From NCBI GenBank assembly GCA_934479825.1, contig CAKSOW010000001.1, forward strand, positions 124,001 through 188,000: a stretch of DNA of 64,000 nucleotides. Direction: 5' to 3'. A program made the translations under genes and the position numbers. The notes below the pieces were generated by a model. That model made no database searches and was not told the origin of the DNA. It was given only the letters and a program-made list of their open reading frames with translations. Each line of letters opens with the position of its first letter. Positions within the stretch are counted from its first letter, which is position 1. This DNA is from an uncultured Eubacteriales bacterium (GTDB lineage Bacteria > Bacillota > Clostridia > Oscillospirales > CAG-382). Of this stretch, positions 52,569 to 61,402 are shown piece after piece.

Positions 52569-53150
52569 ATGCTTGGAAAAATATTTGCCGTCTTAACGCT
52601 TACCGCCTTTATCTGCGCCGGAGTAAACGGCAGCATGGAAGAGGTCTGCCGTGCGGCGCTTGACGGTGCAAGTGAGGCAGTGACCTTGTCGATATCGCTT
52701 TTGGGGGTGATGTGTCTGTGGAGCGGCATTATTCGGACGCTTGACAAAGCCGGTTTTACACGTGCGCTGACCAAGCTTATGTCGCCGCTTCTTTCGCTTG
52801 TCTATTCCAAAAAGGCCGGACACAGCGCTGCCATGAATGACATTGCCGCTGATTACAGCGCTAATTTTTTAGGGCTGGGCAATGCGGCACTGCCAATTGG
52901 CATTCGTGCAATGAATGCTTTAAAGAATCTCGGTCTCCCCTCGCCCGACACGGCAAATGACGATATGGTCATGTTTGCCGTAGCCGCCACTGTGCCGTTT
53001 CAGCTCATTCCGACAACGCTCGGCGCTCTGCGTGCGGCGCACGGTTCGGTTTCTCCGTTTGAAATACTGCTCCCGGTTTGGCTCTGTATGACAGCGACCG
53101 TAGTTTTCAGCGTAATCGTTTGCAAAGCTTTGGCAAAGTTTTTCAAATAG
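52569..53150 (+). CDS. spmA: Spore maturation protein A
   Basis: 193 residues from ATG 52569, which has GGAG six bases upstream and starts directly with the family sequence MLGKIFAVLTLTAFICAGVNGSMEEV; longer frames lack ribosome sites. Nucleoside-recognition (Gate) domain membrane protein with about five helices. The conserved loop MNDIAADYSANFLGLGNAALPIGIRAM and the FAVAATVPFQLIPTTLGALRAAHGS region are clear. SpmA and SpmB are needed for spore core dehydration in Bacillus and Clostridium. spmB follows 24 bp later. Confidence 0.93.
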   Translation: MLGKIFAVLTLTAFICAGVNGSMEEVCRAALDGASEAVTLSISLLGVMCLWSGIIRTLDKAGFTRALTKLMSPLLSLVYSKKAGHSAAMNDIAADYSANFLGLGNAALPIGIRAMNALKNLGLPSPDTANDDMVMFAVAATVPFQLIPTTLGALRAAHGSVSPFEILLPVWLCMTATVVFSVIVCKALAKFFK

Positions 53151-53174
53151 TTGAAAAAGTAAAAGGAGTTCTTT

Positions 53175-53696
53175 ATGCAAATACTTGGCGTCTATGCTGT
53201 TCCAATCATCATTACGCTTGCCGGAGCGGCCATGCTGTTTTCCGGAAAAGACCTGTTTTGCGAATTTATCAAAGGAGCCCGTGAGGGACTATCGACTAAC
53301 TTACGAATCTTACCAAGCCTTATTTTACTCATCTGCGCTACGCGCATGTTTGCCGCAAGCGGCGCTTTACAGCTTTTATGCGGCATTTTTGGCACACTTT
53401 TGCGACCGTTTGGCATTCCCGAATCCATGTTGCCGGTCATTTTCATGCGTCCGATATCCGGAAGTGCCGCAACCGCCATGATAAACGAACTGTTTGCCTC
53501 CGAGGGGCCGGACAGCTTTGCCGGTCGTGCGGCATCAGTGCTCATGGGGTCTTCCGACACCATTATCTATACGCTCAGCATGTATTTTGGCGCCTGCGGT
53601 ATCAAACGGACGCGCCATGCCTTGCCGGCCGCTTTTTTGACGCTTGTATTCTGTACGCTTTTTTCGGTCTGGATTACCGGCCTATTCTTCACTTAG
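53175..53696 (+). CDS. spmB: Spore maturation protein B
   Basis: 173 residues, AAGGAG eight bases before ATG. The Gate domain membrane protein is complementary to SpmA: FIKGAREGLSTNLRILPSLILLICATRMFAASGAL, MLPVIFMRPISGSAATAMINELF and ASVLMGSSDTIIYTLSMYFGACGIKRTRHALP, all typical. About four or five helices. Its stop overlaps the stop of the convergent AraC gene by four bases, with no terminator between. Confidence 0.93.
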   Translation: MQILGVYAVPIIITLAGAAMLFSGKDLFCEFIKGAREGLSTNLRILPSLILLICATRMFAASGALQLLCGIFGTLLRPFGIPESMLPVIFMRPISGSAATAMINELFASEGPDSFAGRAASVLMGSSDTIIYTLSMYFGACGIKRTRHALPAAFLTLVFCTLFSVWITGLFFT

Positions 53697-54727
53697 CTCT
53701 TTGAAAGGGTATTATGTATTTCGTTCTGTCTGCTTTTTCGGTATTCGCGCGGTGAAATCCCGGCATATTTTTTAAACATGCGGCTGAAATATTCCGACCC
53801 GGAGAGTCCGAGAATAGCAGAAATACGGTGTATGGGAATCTGCGTTTCGGACAACAGATAAGCGGCCTTGGACATGCGTACAGAAAGCTGAAAAACGGAA
53901 AAACCATTGCCGGTCTGCTTTTTTATAATGCGGTGCAGATGCTCCGGCGTATAGCCAAAATGAGCAGCTGTTCCGGAAAGCGTGGCCGCAGCAAAATTCT
54001 GTGTTATATAGCGAAGGATTTCCAATGCGTCGGCGCTCTTTCTTTGATTTTTCCCGGAAATAACCGCTCTTTCGGATGTTTTGCATTCATTTAAACATAA
54101 TATCATTAGTTTTGCCAAGGCCTCTTTTTCAAGCGCCTCTATGGCGATGCTGTTGTCGCACATAAGAAGCCGTTCGATGTATGCCGGAATCTTGTCTGCC
54201 TGTTCGGGCTTGCTTTTATCTGCGGTGTGAAAGACAGACCATCCCTCTTTCAGATCCATATGGTTTATAAAATGATCGGCGCGCCGTTCCCGAAGTTCCG
54301 ACCGAAAACGTTTGATCCAATCGGCACGGAAAATGATATTGAACGCCTGCGCACCGGCGCACGGATAGCAGGAATGATAAACGCCCGGCGTCATGAATAA
54401 CAGCTCATTTTCTTTCAAAACGACCGGTACGTGGTTCACATATTCCGTAACCGTTCCGCGCAAAACATAGTTCAATTCGACAAAATCATGGTTGTGATAT
54501 ACCACAGCGTTGTTTCGCACAATATTGTTGGTGGTTACCGCAATATGCGGATCAAAGCAGAAATCCAACAGAAACAGTGTCGGCGCCGCACACCGGTCAT
54601 CGAGCGTTCGGGCGCGTTCTTCGAGAAAAGCAAGTATAGCTTCGGGAGATTCTTTGTCTAAATCGACATACATTTTATATTTAGCGTATTTTATCCCAAT
54701 TAAGCCAGTCATAACACTTTCGTTCAT
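53693..54727 (-). CDS. AraC family transcriptional regulator
   Basis: 344 residues from ATG 54727 (AAAGG nine bases upstream; promoter 33 bases beyond); the ATG at 54748 lacks a site. The N-terminal half is a cupin sensor (FVELNYVLRGTVTEYVNHVPVVLKENELLFMTPGVYHSCYPC). The C-terminal half has two helix-turn-helix units: ATLSGTAAHFGYTPEHLHRIIKKQTG and IHRISAILGLSGSEYFSRMFKKYAGISPREYRK. Such cupin-AraC proteins usually sense sugars. It diverges from the secreted polysaccharide deacetylase gene, which is the natural target. Confidence 0.92.
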   Translation of the reverse strand: MNESVMTGLIGIKYAKYKMYVDLDKESPEAILAFLEERARTLDDRCAAPTLFLLDFCFDPHIAVTTNNIVRNNAVVYHNHDFVELNYVLRGTVTEYVNHVPVVLKENELLFMTPGVYHSCYPCAGAQAFNIIFRADWIKRFRSELRERRADHFINHMDLKEGWSVFHTADKSKPEQADKIPAYIERLLMCDNSIAIEALEKEALAKLMILCLNECKTSERAVISGKNQRKSADALEILRYITQNFAAATLSGTAAHFGYTPEHLHRIIKKQTGNGFSVFQLSVRMSKAAYLLSETQIPIHRISAILGLSGSEYFSRMFKKYAGISPREYRKSRQNEIHNTLSKS

Positions 54728-54759
54728 ACCCTGCCGCCTTTCATGCATTATGCATAAGG

Positions 54760-54788
54760 ATTATAGCACAAATATCAAAAATTGTCAA
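54760..54788 (-). promoter_or_regulatory. Consensus promoter of the AraC regulator
   Basis: Minus strand: TTGACA (54783-54788), 17-bp spacer, TATAAT (54760-54765). Directly downstream is the dyad ATGCAT-T-ATGCAT (54743-54755). The divergent deacetylase promoter has only a good -10 (54841-54846) with a poor -35, as expected for an activated promoter. Confidence 0.8.
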
Positions 54789-54881
54789 CTTTTTATGCGT
54801 CATGCTAAAATAAGTCATTTATTTTAACCGCAGCTCGTGCTATAATATTCCTATAAGAATCAGCCGAAAGGATGGATAGAC

Positions 54882-57644
54882 ATGAAAAAACGTTTTTTGC
54901 TTCCGTTTTTCTTTGCAGTGGTGTGTGCTGCGCTTCTAACAGTGTGCTTTGCCGAAACGCCGATGATTTTGTATGATTTCAGCGAAAAAAACAGCACGTG
55001 CTATTGGACAACAAATCTGTCGCCTTCCGAAATCAGCGGCGATGCTTGGGTCGGGACGACCAACAAGATAAACAACATAATTGCGTTATCAACGGAGTCT
55101 TTACCGATAAAAGGAGCTGATTATCCGTATTTTGTCTTTCGTGTAAAATACGAAATTCCTGAGGGAACGAATTATCTACCGATCTCCCATGCTTATTTTA
55201 AGATTGTGGATGAATCCGGAAATGTCGTTGCAGGTCTTTGGGACCAAAACGGCGCGAATAAAGGCCATACCATGAAAGCAAGCGACAACGGAAAATATGT
55301 TACTTATTTTTATGATATGAGAGGTAACTCCACCTATATGGAAAACTATATTTCTCAGATAACGGTCGGCGTTGGTCTGTACTATACCGGCGTTAAGGTC
55401 GCTATGGATTTTGCTGCATTTGCCTCCGATAAAAATGTGACTGTCACCTTTGCCGATCCGACAGAAAGCGCACTTTCTCTGCCGGAGCCTGCTAAAAGCG
55501 AACTCGGCTCCTCCATGGAGCTTGCCGGATATACAGCGCAGAAAGAAGATAACCGCTTACTCGGTTGGGCGCTCACGCCGAATGCGACCGAACCAATTGA
55601 TCGAATCGACTGCGTAAAAGAAAATGTAACGCTCTACGCAATTTGGGAAAAAGCGGAAACCGTGAAGGTTACCTATCATATGGATGAGCAAAGTGAAATT
55701 GTTTTGAAAAATCCCGGCGACAGGCTGTATTCTCCTGTTACACCGACACGTGATGACGGGCTTATCTTCTACGGTTGGTCGGCTTCCGCTGACTCTTCCG
55801 ATGTTTTGCCGTATGCTACGACTGTTACCCAAGCCACAGAAGTTTATGCTGTTTGGGGAGAGGGTTTTGAATGGAATTTTGATAAAGATGGCGATACAGA
55901 AATTACCACCCCCGACCAGATAACCGGTGTTACCGTCCAAGGCGGCGCACTGCGCGGCACAACCTCCGGCAATGACCCAAAGTTGTTTCTTCGATTTAAA
56001 GCTGATTTGGGACATTTCAACACTGTAATTGTCCAAGGAACCGCTGATTCCGAAAACGGATCAGACAACGCATGGTTTCAGGTATATGCTGCATTTGATA
56101 AAGAATCTCTCGCAGAAGAACGAAGCATAAATAAAAACTTCTTATACGCGGAAGGACTTTCGGAACTTCGTTATTCCCTATACAAGGAGATAAAATCTGC
56201 TTCTTCTTATAAAAATATTAGGTTACTGCGCTTAGATCCCGGTTCACAAAGTAATATTAACCTTTGCATAGAACGCATTTTTGTTATCCCGGATGTGCCG
56301 GCTGCGGCACTATTTGATGCAGATGACGGCACAGGAATAATGCCGCGCATTCTTCCGGACGAAAACGGCTATGTCACCCTTCCGGAAAACAAATTTACTC
56401 ATTCTTATAAAATGTTTGAAGTGTGGACAGACGGAATGAACAACTATACACCTGGTACAAAAGTGAAAATTGATAGTTTTGTCACCTTCTACCCGAAATG
56501 GAAAGAAGGCAAAATCAAAAACCTTGATACTGAGTTTTATCCCGGTTTTACAAAAAAAGCACTGATTTTCAGCTATGATGATGGCAGCATGCCAGGCGAT
56601 AAATCGTTAATCGAGCATTTGAATGCGGTCGGCTATGTTGGCTCTTTCAATATCATATCCAGCCATTGGAATACTTTAACCGAATCGCAGTTAGAAGAAA
56701 AGCGCCATATTTATGCCGGTCACGAAATTGCCAACCACTCGTATACACATCCGCGAATGAATGAAAAAGACGAGATAACTGGCGAGTTTGTATTAACGGA
56801 AGAAGAATGCATTAATGATATTGCTGCTGGCAAAGAAATGCTAGAAAAAGTTTTCGGTTATGAAGTAGTCGGCTTTGCATGGCCATATACGGTTCCTGCA
56901 GCACGCCCGGGTATTCGCAAGCATGCATGTGAAAATTACATTTATGCACGCGGTGCCGCTGACAATTATAGCTTTGATGTTCCTGATTCTTTCTTAGATG
57001 CGTGGACTTTCACGGTTTATCAGGTTCGTTCTGAGGGTGTTTTAAAAACGTGTGCTGATAAATACAAGGATTATGATAGCACTAATCTCTCGCTATTCTC
57101 GGTTTGGGGACATTCATTCGAGTTTTACAACGGCAAGCTCTCGTTTGACGAATACGATGAGTTTCTGAATCTCTGTAAAACCATCGACCTCTGGAATCCG
57201 ACCTGCGCTGACTATGTACGCTATGTCAATGCACATAAAGAAATGATAGTCGATTACGAGAACGTCTATAACCCCTCGGAATTTACCCAATACATCAAAG
57301 CGAACGGAGAAGAGATCGTACTTCCGGCCGGCGCTCGCTATGACGGAGAGACGGTATTCTGCAACAAGGCGCTTAACACCCAAAACGGTATTGAAGTTGC
57401 TGTTAATCTCGACGCCAGAAAAGCAACCGGTGAAAAGGCGGCTTTTCTTACTGCGGTGTATGACAAGAACGGTAAGCTGATTTCCTGCCGGACTTCGGAA
57501 ATTGCAGGCGGTATCCTGCAAACGGCGCGGACAGTATTACCTGCAACCTCCCAAGCCGTATCGGTCAAAGTATTTCTCTTTAACGATTTTTCTTCTTTTG
57601 CACCTTTGGACAACGCAAAAATCATTCCGGTTACGGCTGAGTGA
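54882..57644 (+). CDS. Secreted polysaccharide deacetylase with InlB-type repeats
   Basis: 920 residues, signal peptide 1-24 (KKRFLLPFFFAVVCAALLTVCFA). A beta-sandwich region (~25-190) resembling a carbohydrate module; Listeria-Bacteroides (InlB B) repeats at ~190-258 (NRLLGWALTPNATEPIDRI) and ~262-322 (FYGWSASADSSDVLPYATTV); another beta-sandwich; and a third repeat at ~475-545. The NodB deacetylase (~550-760) has FSYDDGS with the metal Asp, HEIANHSYTHP with the metal His pair, and FAWPY. An ~85-residue C-terminal domain is shared with the 1921-aa and LRR proteins. It probably de-N-acetylates a cell-wall or environmental polysaccharide. Activated by the divergent AraC regulator is a fair inference. 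Confidence 0.85.
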   Translation: MKKRFLLPFFFAVVCAALLTVCFAETPMILYDFSEKNSTCYWTTNLSPSEISGDAWVGTTNKINNIIALSTESLPIKGADYPYFVFRVKYEIPEGTNYLPISHAYFKIVDESGNVVAGLWDQNGANKGHTMKASDNGKYVTYFYDMRGNSTYMENYISQITVGVGLYYTGVKVAMDFAAFASDKNVTVTFADPTESALSLPEPAKSELGSSMELAGYTAQKEDNRLLGWALTPNATEPIDRIDCVKENVTLYAIWEKAETVKVTYHMDEQSEIVLKNPGDRLYSPVTPTRDDGLIFYGWSASADSSDVLPYATTVTQATEVYAVWGEGFEWNFDKDGDTEITTPDQITGVTVQGGALRGTTSGNDPKLFLRFKADLGHFNTVIVQGTADSENGSDNAWFQVYAAFDKESLAEERSINKNFLYAEGLSELRYSLYKEIKSASSYKNIRLLRLDPGSQSNINLCIERIFVIPDVPAAALFDADDGTGIMPRILPDENGYVTLPENKFTHSYKMFEVWTDGMNNYTPGTKVKIDSFVTFYPKWKEGKIKNLDTEFYPGFTKKALIFSYDDGSMPGDKSLIEHLNAVGYVGSFNIISSHWNTLTESQLEEKRHIYAGHEIANHSYTHPRMNEKDEITGEFVLTEEECINDIAAGKEMLEKVFGYEVVGFAWPYTVPAARPGIRKHACENYIYARGAADNYSFDVPDSFLDAWTFTVYQVRSEGVLKTCADKYKDYDSTNLSLFSVWGHSFEFYNGKLSFDEYDEFLNLCKTIDLWNPTCADYVRYVNAHKEMIVDYENVYNPSEFTQYIKANGEEIVLPAGARYDGETVFCNKALNTQNGIEVAVNLDARKATGEKAAFLTAVYDKNGKLISCRTSEIAGGILQTARTVLPATSQAVSVKVFLFNDFSSFAPLDNAKIIPVTAE

Positions 57645-57682
57645 TTTAATACGCAGGGGCCGCTCTCTCCCTCACGCTTTGC

Positions 57683-57725
57683 CCCCAGTGATTTGAAAAT
57701 TTAAATCACTGGGGTTTTTGTTTTT
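57683..57725 (+). terminator. Terminator after the deacetylase gene
   Basis: 12-bp stem CCCCAGTGATTT/AAATCACTGGGG (57683-57694 with 57703-57714) followed by TTTTTGTTTTT. It takes the place of hairpin 1 of a type B cassette, facing cassette A4. Confidence 0.9.
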
Positions 57726-57824
57726 CGTTAAGATCGATAATTTTGTGCTTAATTACAGCAACAGGCGAAGTGCGTTCGTCAACACTTCACATTCCTATTT
57801 CTGAATTTTCATCTTAATCAAGAG

Positions 57825-57916
57825 AACGCGCGGCGGTTTGAATTCTCAAAACCGCCGCGCATCAAAAACTAAATTCTTTTGCTAAGCTCTTCTTTAAACA
57901 ATAAGAAAAGCTGCGT
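57825..57916 (-). repeat. Type A two-hairpin 3'-end cassette (copy A4)
   Basis: Read on minus after the stalk-protein gene: hairpin 2 (57885-57912) AGCTTTTCTT/AAGAAGAGCT with an enlarged loop, linker with CAAAAGAATTTAGTTTTT, then hairpin 1 (57825-57862) GCGCGGCGGTTTT/AAACCGCCGCGC. It is preceded on plus by TCTTAATCAAGAG as in copy A5. Confidence 0.8.
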
Positions 57917-57922
57917 TTCCTT

Positions 57923-58429
57923 TCAATCTAAATACGCCATATTCGGTGCGATTTCAATAACACCGTCTTTGTATGAGGAATGATTGAAAAACTCATCGAA
58001 AAATTCCATCGGCACATAGGTAACGCCGTCATAAATGACTGTTTCACAAGCATTTTTGATTTCTCTGCTAAGGTCGATCACCTTCAATTTTCCTTTGATT
58101 GATACCTCGGCTGTTCCGTCATAGAGGGTGGCCATTTGCGTATAGGCATCCTCCACCGTGACAGCGCCGCTTTTTTCATCCCACGTCACGGTATAGCCGA
58201 GTGCCTCAGCCACCAATCGCAGGGGCACCATATAGGTGTTGTTTTCAGCGTAAGGGGCTTTCGGGAGCATACTTGTATCAAGCTCTTTTTCCGATACACG
58301 AAGAACTGTTTTAAATTCTTCCGGAGCGACAGCTGAGATATCCGGTGTGGATGCCTCCGCAACATTGGAGAGCAGACACATGGAGAGAATACAAAGGCCG
58401 ATAACGAGATAACTGACAAAGTTTTTCAT
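57923..58429 (-). CDS. Secreted copper-amine-oxidase-like stalk domain protein
   Basis: 168 residues from ATG 58429 (AAGGAGG seven bases upstream). Signal peptide KNFVSYLVIGLCILSMCLLSNVAEA. The mature part is a single copper-amine-oxidase N-terminal (stalk) domain: YMVPLRLVAEALGYTVTWDEKSGAVTV, then a beta strand pair and VIYDGVTYVPMEFFDEFF. In Firmicutes such domains occur on many secreted proteins and are not themselves oxidases; function is unknown. Here the domain stands alone with no other module, which is unusual but seen. Confidence 0.78.
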   Translation of the reverse strand: MKNFVSYLVIGLCILSMCLLSNVAEASTPDISAVAPEEFKTVLRVSEKELDTSMLPKAPYAENNTYMVPLRLVAEALGYTVTWDEKSGAVTVEDAYTQMATLYDGTAEVSIKGKLKVIDLSREIKNACETVIYDGVTYVPMEFFDEFFNHSSYKDGVIEIAPNMAYLD

Positions 58430-58510
58430 AAGCGATCCTCCTTGGAACGATTTCGGTTGATACCCATAAGACGCTATCACCGGAAAAAAGTTCCGCTTTG
58501 TTATAAAAAT

Positions 58511-59797
58511 TCAATGTGATTTGAAGGGCGCGACCAGATGTTTTTCGGAATACAGCGGTGAATAGAGCGTCTTATCCGTGCAGAGCACCCCACGCCGGAT
58601 AACATGAATCCCGTATTGCGAACGAAGCATATCCACCGTTCGGTCAAGCTCTTCGGTTTTTTCGGTATCCGTCTCAAAAAGCGACTTCTGATACTCTTCG
58701 CCGCAGACAACAAACCCCGAAGTCCGCACACCGAGCGAGCGAAGTGTAAGACCTTCCGGAAAACTGCGATGATACAGCGCAAGAGCCTCTTCGGCAAGCG
58801 TTCTTTCATGATTGGTCGGCAAAACACCGCATTGTTTTTCCACGACCTTTAAATCCGGATCCCGTAACGATATCTGCAAGACCGTTGCTTTTAAAGATGC
58901 CTTGCGAAGCCTTGAACAAACCTTATCACAGAGCGCGTAAATCAAAACCTTGATATCCTCTTGCGTCGTCATGTCGCGTGGTGTGGTGGCGGAATTCCCG
59001 ATACTTTTGATAACATCTTTATAGACAAGATTCTGTACCGGGGATGCGTCGTATCCGCAGGCATTGAGAAACAGCGTTTCACCGCTTTTTCCGAGTATCG
59101 AACGGAAAAAGGCACCGTTTTTTTCCGCCACATCGCCAATCGTCTCCACTGAAAAGCTGTGCAAACGTTTTTGGGTACTGCGTCCGGCATACATCAGTTC
59201 CCCAATGGCAAGCTTCGATATTACCGGCACATATTCGTCCGGGCCGAAAACAGTCACAGCGTCCGGCTTCTTGTAGTCGCTGGCCAATTTTGAAAACGTC
59301 TTATTGTCGCTGACCCCGACCGAAACGGTAAGTCCGGTCGCTTCAAAAACATCTTTCCGCAAACGGTTGGCGGCTGAAATACCGTCGTCAAGGGTTTTGA
59401 CTCCGTGGATTCCTGTAAGTTCCAGCCATGCTTCATCCATGCCGAACGGCTCAACGCGGTCGCTGTAACGGGCATAAACGGCACGGACTTTCTGCGAATA
59501 ATACAAATACTCCTCATAGTGCGGCTCCAAAACCACAAGTGCCGGACAAAGCTGTTTAGCCTGCCAGATCACCTGCCCTGTTTTAATACCGCATTTTTTT
59601 GCCAAATTGTTTTTGGCGAGCACAATGCCGTGCCGTTCCTCTTTGTTGCCGCATACCGCTACCGGATAGGCCGAAAGAGCCTTATGTTTCAAGCACTCTA
59701 CGGACGCAAAAAAATTATTTAGATCGGAATGCAGAACGATTCTGCCGCGGTTGATTCCTTGATGTGTGATATATTTTTCCGCTTCTGTCGCTAACAT
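58511..59797 (-). CDS. dinB: Y-family DNA polymerase (DNA polymerase IV-like)
   Basis: 428 residues from ATG 59797 (AAGGG about nine bases upstream); the longer open frame would run through the promoter. Translesion polymerase. Palm residues in VLHSDLNNFFASVE (first Asp) and EPFGMDEAWLEL (Asp-Glu pair); VSVGVSDNKTFSKLASDYKKPDA; HhH region (IGELMYAGRSTQKRLHSFSVETIGDVAE); and little-finger domain (DMTTQEDIKVLIYALCDKVCSRLRKASLKATVLQ). No C-terminal QLxLF clamp motif is obvious, though SLFETD could stand in. Three LexA-like boxes sit on its promoter. Confidence 0.88.
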   Translation of the reverse strand: MLATEAEKYITHQGINRGRIVLHSDLNNFFASVECLKHKALSAYPVAVCGNKEERHGIVLAKNNLAKKCGIKTGQVIWQAKQLCPALVVLEPHYEEYLYYSQKVRAVYARYSDRVEPFGMDEAWLELTGIHGVKTLDDGISAANRLRKDVFEATGLTVSVGVSDNKTFSKLASDYKKPDAVTVFGPDEYVPVISKLAIGELMYAGRSTQKRLHSFSVETIGDVAEKNGAFFRSILGKSGETLFLNACGYDASPVQNLVYKDVIKSIGNSATTPRDMTTQEDIKVLIYALCDKVCSRLRKASLKATVLQISLRDPDLKVVEKQCGVLPTNHERTLAEEALALYHRSFPEGLTLRSLGVRTSGFVVCGEEYQKSLFETDTEKTEELDRTVDMLRSQYGIHVIRRGVLCTDKTLYSPLYSEKHLVAPFKSH

Positions 59798-59814
59798 ATT
59801 CTTCTTCCCTTTTA

Positions 59815-59880
59815 GAACACATGTTTCTTTTGAATATATTTTAGCACACGTGTTCGCATTTGTCAAGAACAAATGTTTGC
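59815..59880 (-). promoter_or_regulatory. SOS-type promoter with three LexA-like boxes
   Basis: Minus strand: TTGACA (59861-59866), 17-bp spacer, TAAAAT (59838-59843). Boxes: GAACACATGTTTC (59815-59827), CACACGTGTTCG (59845-59856, inside the spacer) and GAACAAATGTTTG (59867-59879). They resemble the Gram-positive LexA consensus CGAACN4GTTCG, the middle one with only one good half. Confidence 0.75.
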
Positions 59881-60024
59881 AAATTACACCTGTTTTTGAA
59901 TTTGAAAGAAAAATTGTGAAAAAGATGAAAAAAACAGGAAACTTTTCTTTCTGTTTTTTCGTCTAACTGGCATAAAACCAAAGTAAAAGCAAAATTTATA
60001 TATTTATTGAAAGGACTTATTGCA

Positions 60025-61074
60025 ATGAAAAATGTGAAAAACACCTCCAAACGTCTTGCGCTTGCTTTTCTTGCCGTTGCCCTTACTGCGACTTTGCTTG
60101 TTTCTCTCGTTGCCTGCGGAAGTAAGGCCTATTACGATAACTCGGATTATTTGATGGACACTTCCGAAAGTCCAGGCTCTCCTTCCGGCGGTGCGGAGGC
60201 AAAAAGCTCCCGTGATTATAACGGTAACTACTCTTTTGGCACTAGGGCTGAAAATTACTATGATTCCGACGGAGCCGCTATGGAATCGGAAAGTCAATCC
60301 TCTCTTGCCGAACAAGCAGAAACTGCGCGAAAAATCATTTACACCTCCTATTTCAGCGTTCAGACGACGGAATTTGATCAAGCAGCCGCCGCGCTTGACC
60401 GCTTATGCGAAAAATACGGCGCTTACTATGAACGGTCAGATACCTACGGATACGCCGATGAGGGAAACCGAAACGGTTCTTTTACCATTCGCGTACCGGC
60501 GGACAAATATCAAGCGTTTCGCACCGAGGCCGGAAATATCGGAACAGTGGTGCATTCAACCGAAAACAACGAAGACGTCAGTGAACGGTATTTCGATACC
60601 GAAGCGCGCTTGTCCAGCGCCAAGCTCCGCGAAGAGCGGTTATTGGACATTTTAAGCAAAGCAGAAAGCCTCGACAATGTGCTCCTTTTGGAATCTGAAC
60701 TTGCCGATGTTCGTTATGAGATTGAAAGCCTTTCCGGAACGCTACGCCGCTATGATTCGTTGATCAGCTATTCCACCGTCAATATCGATTTGCAGGAGGT
60801 CTTTAAACCGATTGCGGTTCAGACAATGCCCAAAACGTTTGGCGAGCGGATTTCGCAGGCTGTATCAAACGGATTCCGTGACTTTGGCAATACCATGGAA
60901 GATTTTGCGGTGGATGTTTCGTATGGGTTACCGGGCATCTTGCTGTTTGTGATTTTTGTGGTCATTTTGGTTATTGTTATCCGAGTTATTATCAAAAAAG
61001 CCGGAAAAAAGGCGAAAAACAAAGCAAAGCCGGAAATTCCGGCCGAACAGCCAAAGAACGATGATAGCAAATAA
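60025..61074 (+). CDS. DUF4349 lipoprotein
   Basis: 349 residues from ATG 60025 (GAAAGGA nine bases upstream). Lipoprotein signal with lipobox LVAC at about residue 28-31, then an acidic linker and the DUF4349 domain (residues ~95-255): KIIYTSYFSVQTTEFDQAAAALDRL ... DVSERYFDTEARLSSAKLREERLLDIL ... ESELADVRYEIESLSGTLRRYDSL. This domain has coiled-coil helices. A C-terminal membrane helix (~300-325, ILLFVIFVVILVIVI) and a basic tail follow. Function unknown; envelope-associated. A type B cassette follows. Confidence 0.85.
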   Translation: MKNVKNTSKRLALAFLAVALTATLLVSLVACGSKAYYDNSDYLMDTSESPGSPSGGAEAKSSRDYNGNYSFGTRAENYYDSDGAAMESESQSSLAEQAETARKIIYTSYFSVQTTEFDQAAAALDRLCEKYGAYYERSDTYGYADEGNRNGSFTIRVPADKYQAFRTEAGNIGTVVHSTENNEDVSERYFDTEARLSSAKLREERLLDILSKAESLDNVLLLESELADVRYEIESLSGTLRRYDSLISYSTVNIDLQEVFKPIAVQTMPKTFGERISQAVSNGFRDFGNTMEDFAVDVSYGLPGILLFVIFVVILVIVIRVIIKKAGKKAKNKAKPEIPAEQPKNDDSK

Positions 61075-61089
61075 GGCTGTGCACTGGGT

Positions 61090-61205
61090 AAGGGCTGCTC
61101 ACCCTTAAACCTCGCCCACTTTTCTTAAAAGAAAAGTGGGACAAAAGAATTTGATTTTTTGTCCCCGCCATTTGAATTCTCAAATCGCCGGGGACTTTTT
61201 ATCTT
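61090..61205 (+). repeat. Type B three-hairpin 3'-end cassette (copy B2)
   Basis: Read on plus after the DUF4349 gene: AAGGG/CCCTT hairpin (61090-61106), hairpin 2 CCCACTTTTCTT/AAGAAAAGTGGG (61115-61140), linker with CAAAAGAATTTGATTTT, hairpin 1 (61161-61196) CCCCGCCATTTGA/TCAAATCGCCGGGG with a bulge, then TTTTTATCTT. Faces copy A5 across a ~100-bp core shared with 12223-12323; together they fill 61075-61402, with no gene. Confidence 0.8.
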
Positions 61206-61298
61206 AGTGAAAATGAAAAAATGTACTATTTTAAAAGTGAGGCATGTTTTCCAACAATTCGCACCACAATCTCCCAATTTTTCATCTTTAATCAAGAG

Positions 61299-61386
61299 AA
61301 CGCGCGGAGGTTTTGAGTATTCAAACCGCCGCGCGTTAAAACTAAATTCTTTTGCCAGGCTTTTCTTCTAAGAAAAGCCGCGTTCC
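61299..61386 (-). repeat. Type A two-hairpin 3'-end cassette (copy A5)
   Basis: Read on minus after the ATPase gene: hairpin 2 GGCTTTTCTT/AAGAAAAGCC (61358-61379), linker with CAAAAGAATTTAGTTTT, hairpin 1 AACGCGCGGCGGTTT/AAACCTCCGCGCGTT (61299-61337), then CTCTTGATT. Confidence 0.85.
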
Positions 61387-61402
61387 CTAACAACGTCTCC
61401 CT

